From positions 4,455,083 through 4,519,082 of the forward strand of contig NC_079387.1 in NCBI RefSeq assembly GCF_021018895.1: a stretch of DNA of 64,000 nt, given 5' to 3'. The translations under genes were made by a program, and so were the position numbers. Under the pieces are notes generated by a model. That model was not told where the DNA came from and did not search any database. It saw nothing but the letters and a program-made list of their open reading frames with translations. This document shows positions 61,740 to 64,000 of this stretch, one piece after another. Within the stretch, counting starts at the first letter, position 1. Each line of letters opens with the position of its first letter. Source of the stretch: Seriola aureovittata (taxonomy: Eukaryota > Chordata > Actinopteri > Carangiformes > Carangidae).

Positions 61740-61841
61740 TTGGCCAGGGATCAATGTTGGTCTGGATGTCACCTCCGGAGACAAACCTCAGCTTGCTGCT
61801 GGTGTCTGTATTAAGCCAGGTCCTCACCATCTTCCAAACCG
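61740..61841 (-). CDS. Isolated exon resembling a CRAL-TRIO (Sec14) domain
   Basis: 102 nt with a CTGTAG acceptor and GTACGT donor, reading VWKMVRTWLNTDTSSKLRF followed by VSGGDIQTN. The pattern (Trp-x-x-hydrophobic, then SSKLRFV) resembles the last lobe of Sec14/CRAL-TRIO lipid-binding domains, such as the one in MOSPD2-like proteins. It enters in phase 2 and leaves in phase 1. No partner exon was recognised on either side, so this may be one exon of a gene with long introns or a leftover from one. Identity uncertain. Confidence 0.4.
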
Positions 61842-62199
61842 CTACAGAGCAGGAAACAGATGACGAGCAGTAATGGTTATGAATATAATGTGGCTTTAAT
61901 ATAACAGTTATCAATACATTTAATCTATATTGCAGATGTAAATAAAAACCAGCAATTACTCAACCTGGAGAAACATATTCCTATAACATCAATGTGTTAA
62001 ATTAAAAAACGCATAACAACGACATCATGCATTACCCACATGACACTGCGTACCACTAAGTTACATCTACATGGAGTCATATTCAAGGAAGCAATTCATG
62101 AAAATCCATGTCCTGTAAAGGAGAAAATGATTATTTTATTTTTAAGTGATTAAAACAACACAGGGGGAAATGTGTTTTGAAAAAGGCACATCTGTCTTT
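61842..62199. other. Short spacer, nothing recognised
   Basis: A/T-rich; no exon or repeat identified. Confidence 0.45.
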
Positions 62200-62650
62200 T
62201 TCCGTTTCCTCTGAAAGTTACATGAACTCACCAGAGCACAGAACAGGTGGACACAAATGCACAACACAGAGGGTTCTGACGTAAAGGCAGGTTTTATTCC
62301 AGACAGGGTTCGGTACACAGACAGGCAGAGGTATCCAAAAGTCGAGAGGCAAAAAGGCAGGTCGAAAAGGCAAACAAGGTCGTACACAAAACAGACTATG
62401 ACTTTGACAAGAGCTGGGACGAGGACCGTTAAGTGCAACGAACTGGCAACAAGACTGTGAGACACACAAGGTAATATACAAGAGGTAATCAGGGAAGATG
62501 AGAAACAGGTGTGACGGGACGGGGGAAGAGCGTGCAGGAAGGTAGAACAGAGACAAAGGGTTAGTGATTTCAAAATAAAACAGGAAAGACAAGACATAAC
62601 GTGAAATGTGCGAAATCAAAACAGAAACTTGACAGACATGACAGAAAGCT
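62200..62650. repeat. Probable dispersed repeat
   Basis: Purine-rich, gene-like composition with runs such as GGCAGG..AGGCAAAAAGGCAGG and an AATAAA on the minus strand (GGTTTTATTCC at about 62290). It resembles the 3' ends of common fish dispersed repeats by style. Family not assigned; limits approximate. Confidence 0.35.
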
Positions 62651-63610
62651 TTGCAGCCTTAAGCCAAAGCATGACCCAGATATACAGTCAAACATGTGTC
62701 ACCACTCAACTATGCCCAACTATTCTTTTTAACACCACCTTTCCTAAAATATCCCAATGTCCTTGCTCACTTAATGTTACATTTTGTGTTTTGACAATTG
62801 CAAATATTTGTTTGCATGTAAAAAGGTTCGGCCTGTTGGGATTTTGGACAAAGTACAAGACTCTGAAATGACAATATCTTGTCAAATCTCTTGTTTGTTG
62901 TTTTTGTTTTGTGTAGCTGGAGTGAAATTGACATCTGTAAAATATAAATGATATAAATTTTACATATGACATAAAATATCACATGTCCCACTCTTTATAT
63001 TCCCTTAATTCTTCCTTCTTGCTCTCTTTTGCTTCCTGCCCAGTCTTTAATAACAAATAATACAGATTATATACAGATAATAGAGATATTAGATAACACT
63101 ATTAGACACTTCAGTGAACAGTTTGCCATTGTTTGCCTCATTTTTGTATTTCCTTGTTTAGAATAATAAATTAGCAGCTCTGTAATAGATCTTTTACCTC
63201 TCTTCCTCTAACTCTTTCTCTCTTCTTCCTATCCAGTCTTCCTCTTCTCCTTCCTCTCCACTATCCCTAAAGCGATGAAGAAGAAAAATCTTCAGATTTT
63301 ATGTTTTTGTAGGAAAAAGTCATATTCCCCATTTACAATTTCTAACAACAATTTTCAAACAAGCAACAGTTACCCTCACACCTGTTGCATATGTTAATTA
63401 TTAAAATGATGCATTATATTTGTGGGTCACATGGTAGCCCACATCAAATTGTTTGCCTACATATCATTAACCTATCACCTGGTGGTACAATTCCTAAATC
63501 CCGTAACCCCACCTATGATTCTCACCTGGTTACGTCCTGGCTTCAAAAGACGTTTGTGCTGATGTTGTGGATTCACTTGAAACTTGCTTCTGAAAAACAC
63601 AACAGTTTTC
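62651..63610. other. No gene recognised
   Basis: A/T-rich with short open frames only. Confidence 0.5.
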
Positions 63611-63626
63611 TGCAAGTACTTTTTTT

Positions 63627-63763
63627 TTGGTTTGTTTGTTTGTTTGTTTGTTTTTTTGTTTTGTTGTTTGTTTTGTTGTTGTTATCGTCGTTGTCGTTGT
63701 CGTTTTCGTCGTCGTCTTCTTCTTCTTCTTCTTTCCTTTTTTCCCTTTTTTTCTTTTTCTTCT

Positions 63764-63812
<49 letters not shown>

Positions 63813-64000
63813 CTTCTTCTTCTTCTTCGGCTTCTTCGGCTTCTTCGGCTTCTTCGGCTTCTTCGGCTTCTTCGGCTTCTTCGGCTTCTTCGGCTTCTTC
63901 GGCTTCTTCGGCTTCTTCTGCTTCTTCTGCTTCTTCGGCTTCTTCTGCTTCTTCTGCTTCTTCTGCTTCTTCGGCTTCTTCGGCTTCTTCTGCTTCTTCT
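63627..64000. repeat. Compound microsatellite/minisatellite at the right edge
   Basis: (TTTG)n-type tract, then TC-rich DNA, (CTG)n at 63768-63810, then a TTCTTCGGC 9-bp unit repeated to the edge with TTCTTCTGC variants. On the minus strand the 9-mer reads Glu-Glu-Ala or Lys-Lys-type codons without stops, so a low-complexity coding exon is possible but unproven. Confidence 0.9.

Noticed and set aside
63768..64000. Regular repeats as a CRISPR-like array
   Set aside because: Units are contiguous 3- and 9-mers without unique spacers; this is eukaryotic DNA.

Overview
This window looks like teleost fish (probably percomorph) nuclear DNA. The reasons are short-intron vertebrate genes with GT/AG splice sites, abundant (CA)n tracts, fish-type LINE, L1, BEL/Pao and LTR elements, TTAA-flanked MITEs, and fish-style immunoglobulin-superfamily (IgSF) clusters. 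Every convincing host gene is on the minus strand. Gene models were built by hand from splice sites and reading phase. Where stated, exon lengths sum to a multiple of three; no transcript evidence was available.

Layout. (1) 3.6-7.8 kb: a CD200-family gene with an unusual V-V-C ectodomain. (2) 9.7-13.6 kb: an accessory stretch bounded by long inverted repeats, holding a broken BEL/Pao retroelement on the plus strand and a few possible exons of an unidentified minus-strand gene. (3) 14.5-26.1 kb: four tandem CD200 (OX-2)-like genes (B, C, D, E), each signal + IgV + IgC + TM + short tyrosine-free tail, shaped by a >99% identical 2.7-kb duplication at an offset of 6352 bp. (4) 27.7-30.4 kb: a fifth, divergent CD200-like gene (F) with its V domain split over two exons. 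(5) 33.5-60.0 kb: a different tandem array of single-IgV receptors (relic G, genes H, I, J, relic K, genes L, M, N). They have six conserved V-domain cysteines, an uncharged TM helix and their own cytoplasmic tyrosine tails. (6) 61.7 kb: one isolated exon resembling a Sec14/CRAL-TRIO domain. The right edge is a long CTG/TTC/GGC repeat.

The most interesting system is the array in (5). Genes I and M carry tails that fit the canonical ITAM spacing (E/D..YxxL-x7-YxxI) on the receptor chain itself. H, L and N keep the exact spacing with altered +3 residues. J has lost the motif through a deletion that fused two tail exons out of frame. CD200-like genes with short, tyrosine-free (ligand-type) tails lying beside activating-type single-chain receptors recalls the mammalian CD200/CD200R neighbourhood. 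A ligand-receptor relation here is inference only.

Mobile DNA: gene L has an intron of about 8 kb that contains a decayed LINE, itself interrupted by a very young gag-only LTR retrotransposon. That element has two 1594-bp LTRs that appear identical, a 4-bp target duplication, a PBS and a polypurine tract. An L1-type retroposon with a 14-bp target duplication lies in gene I, and TTAA-ended MITEs were copied along with the H/I/J segmental duplication.
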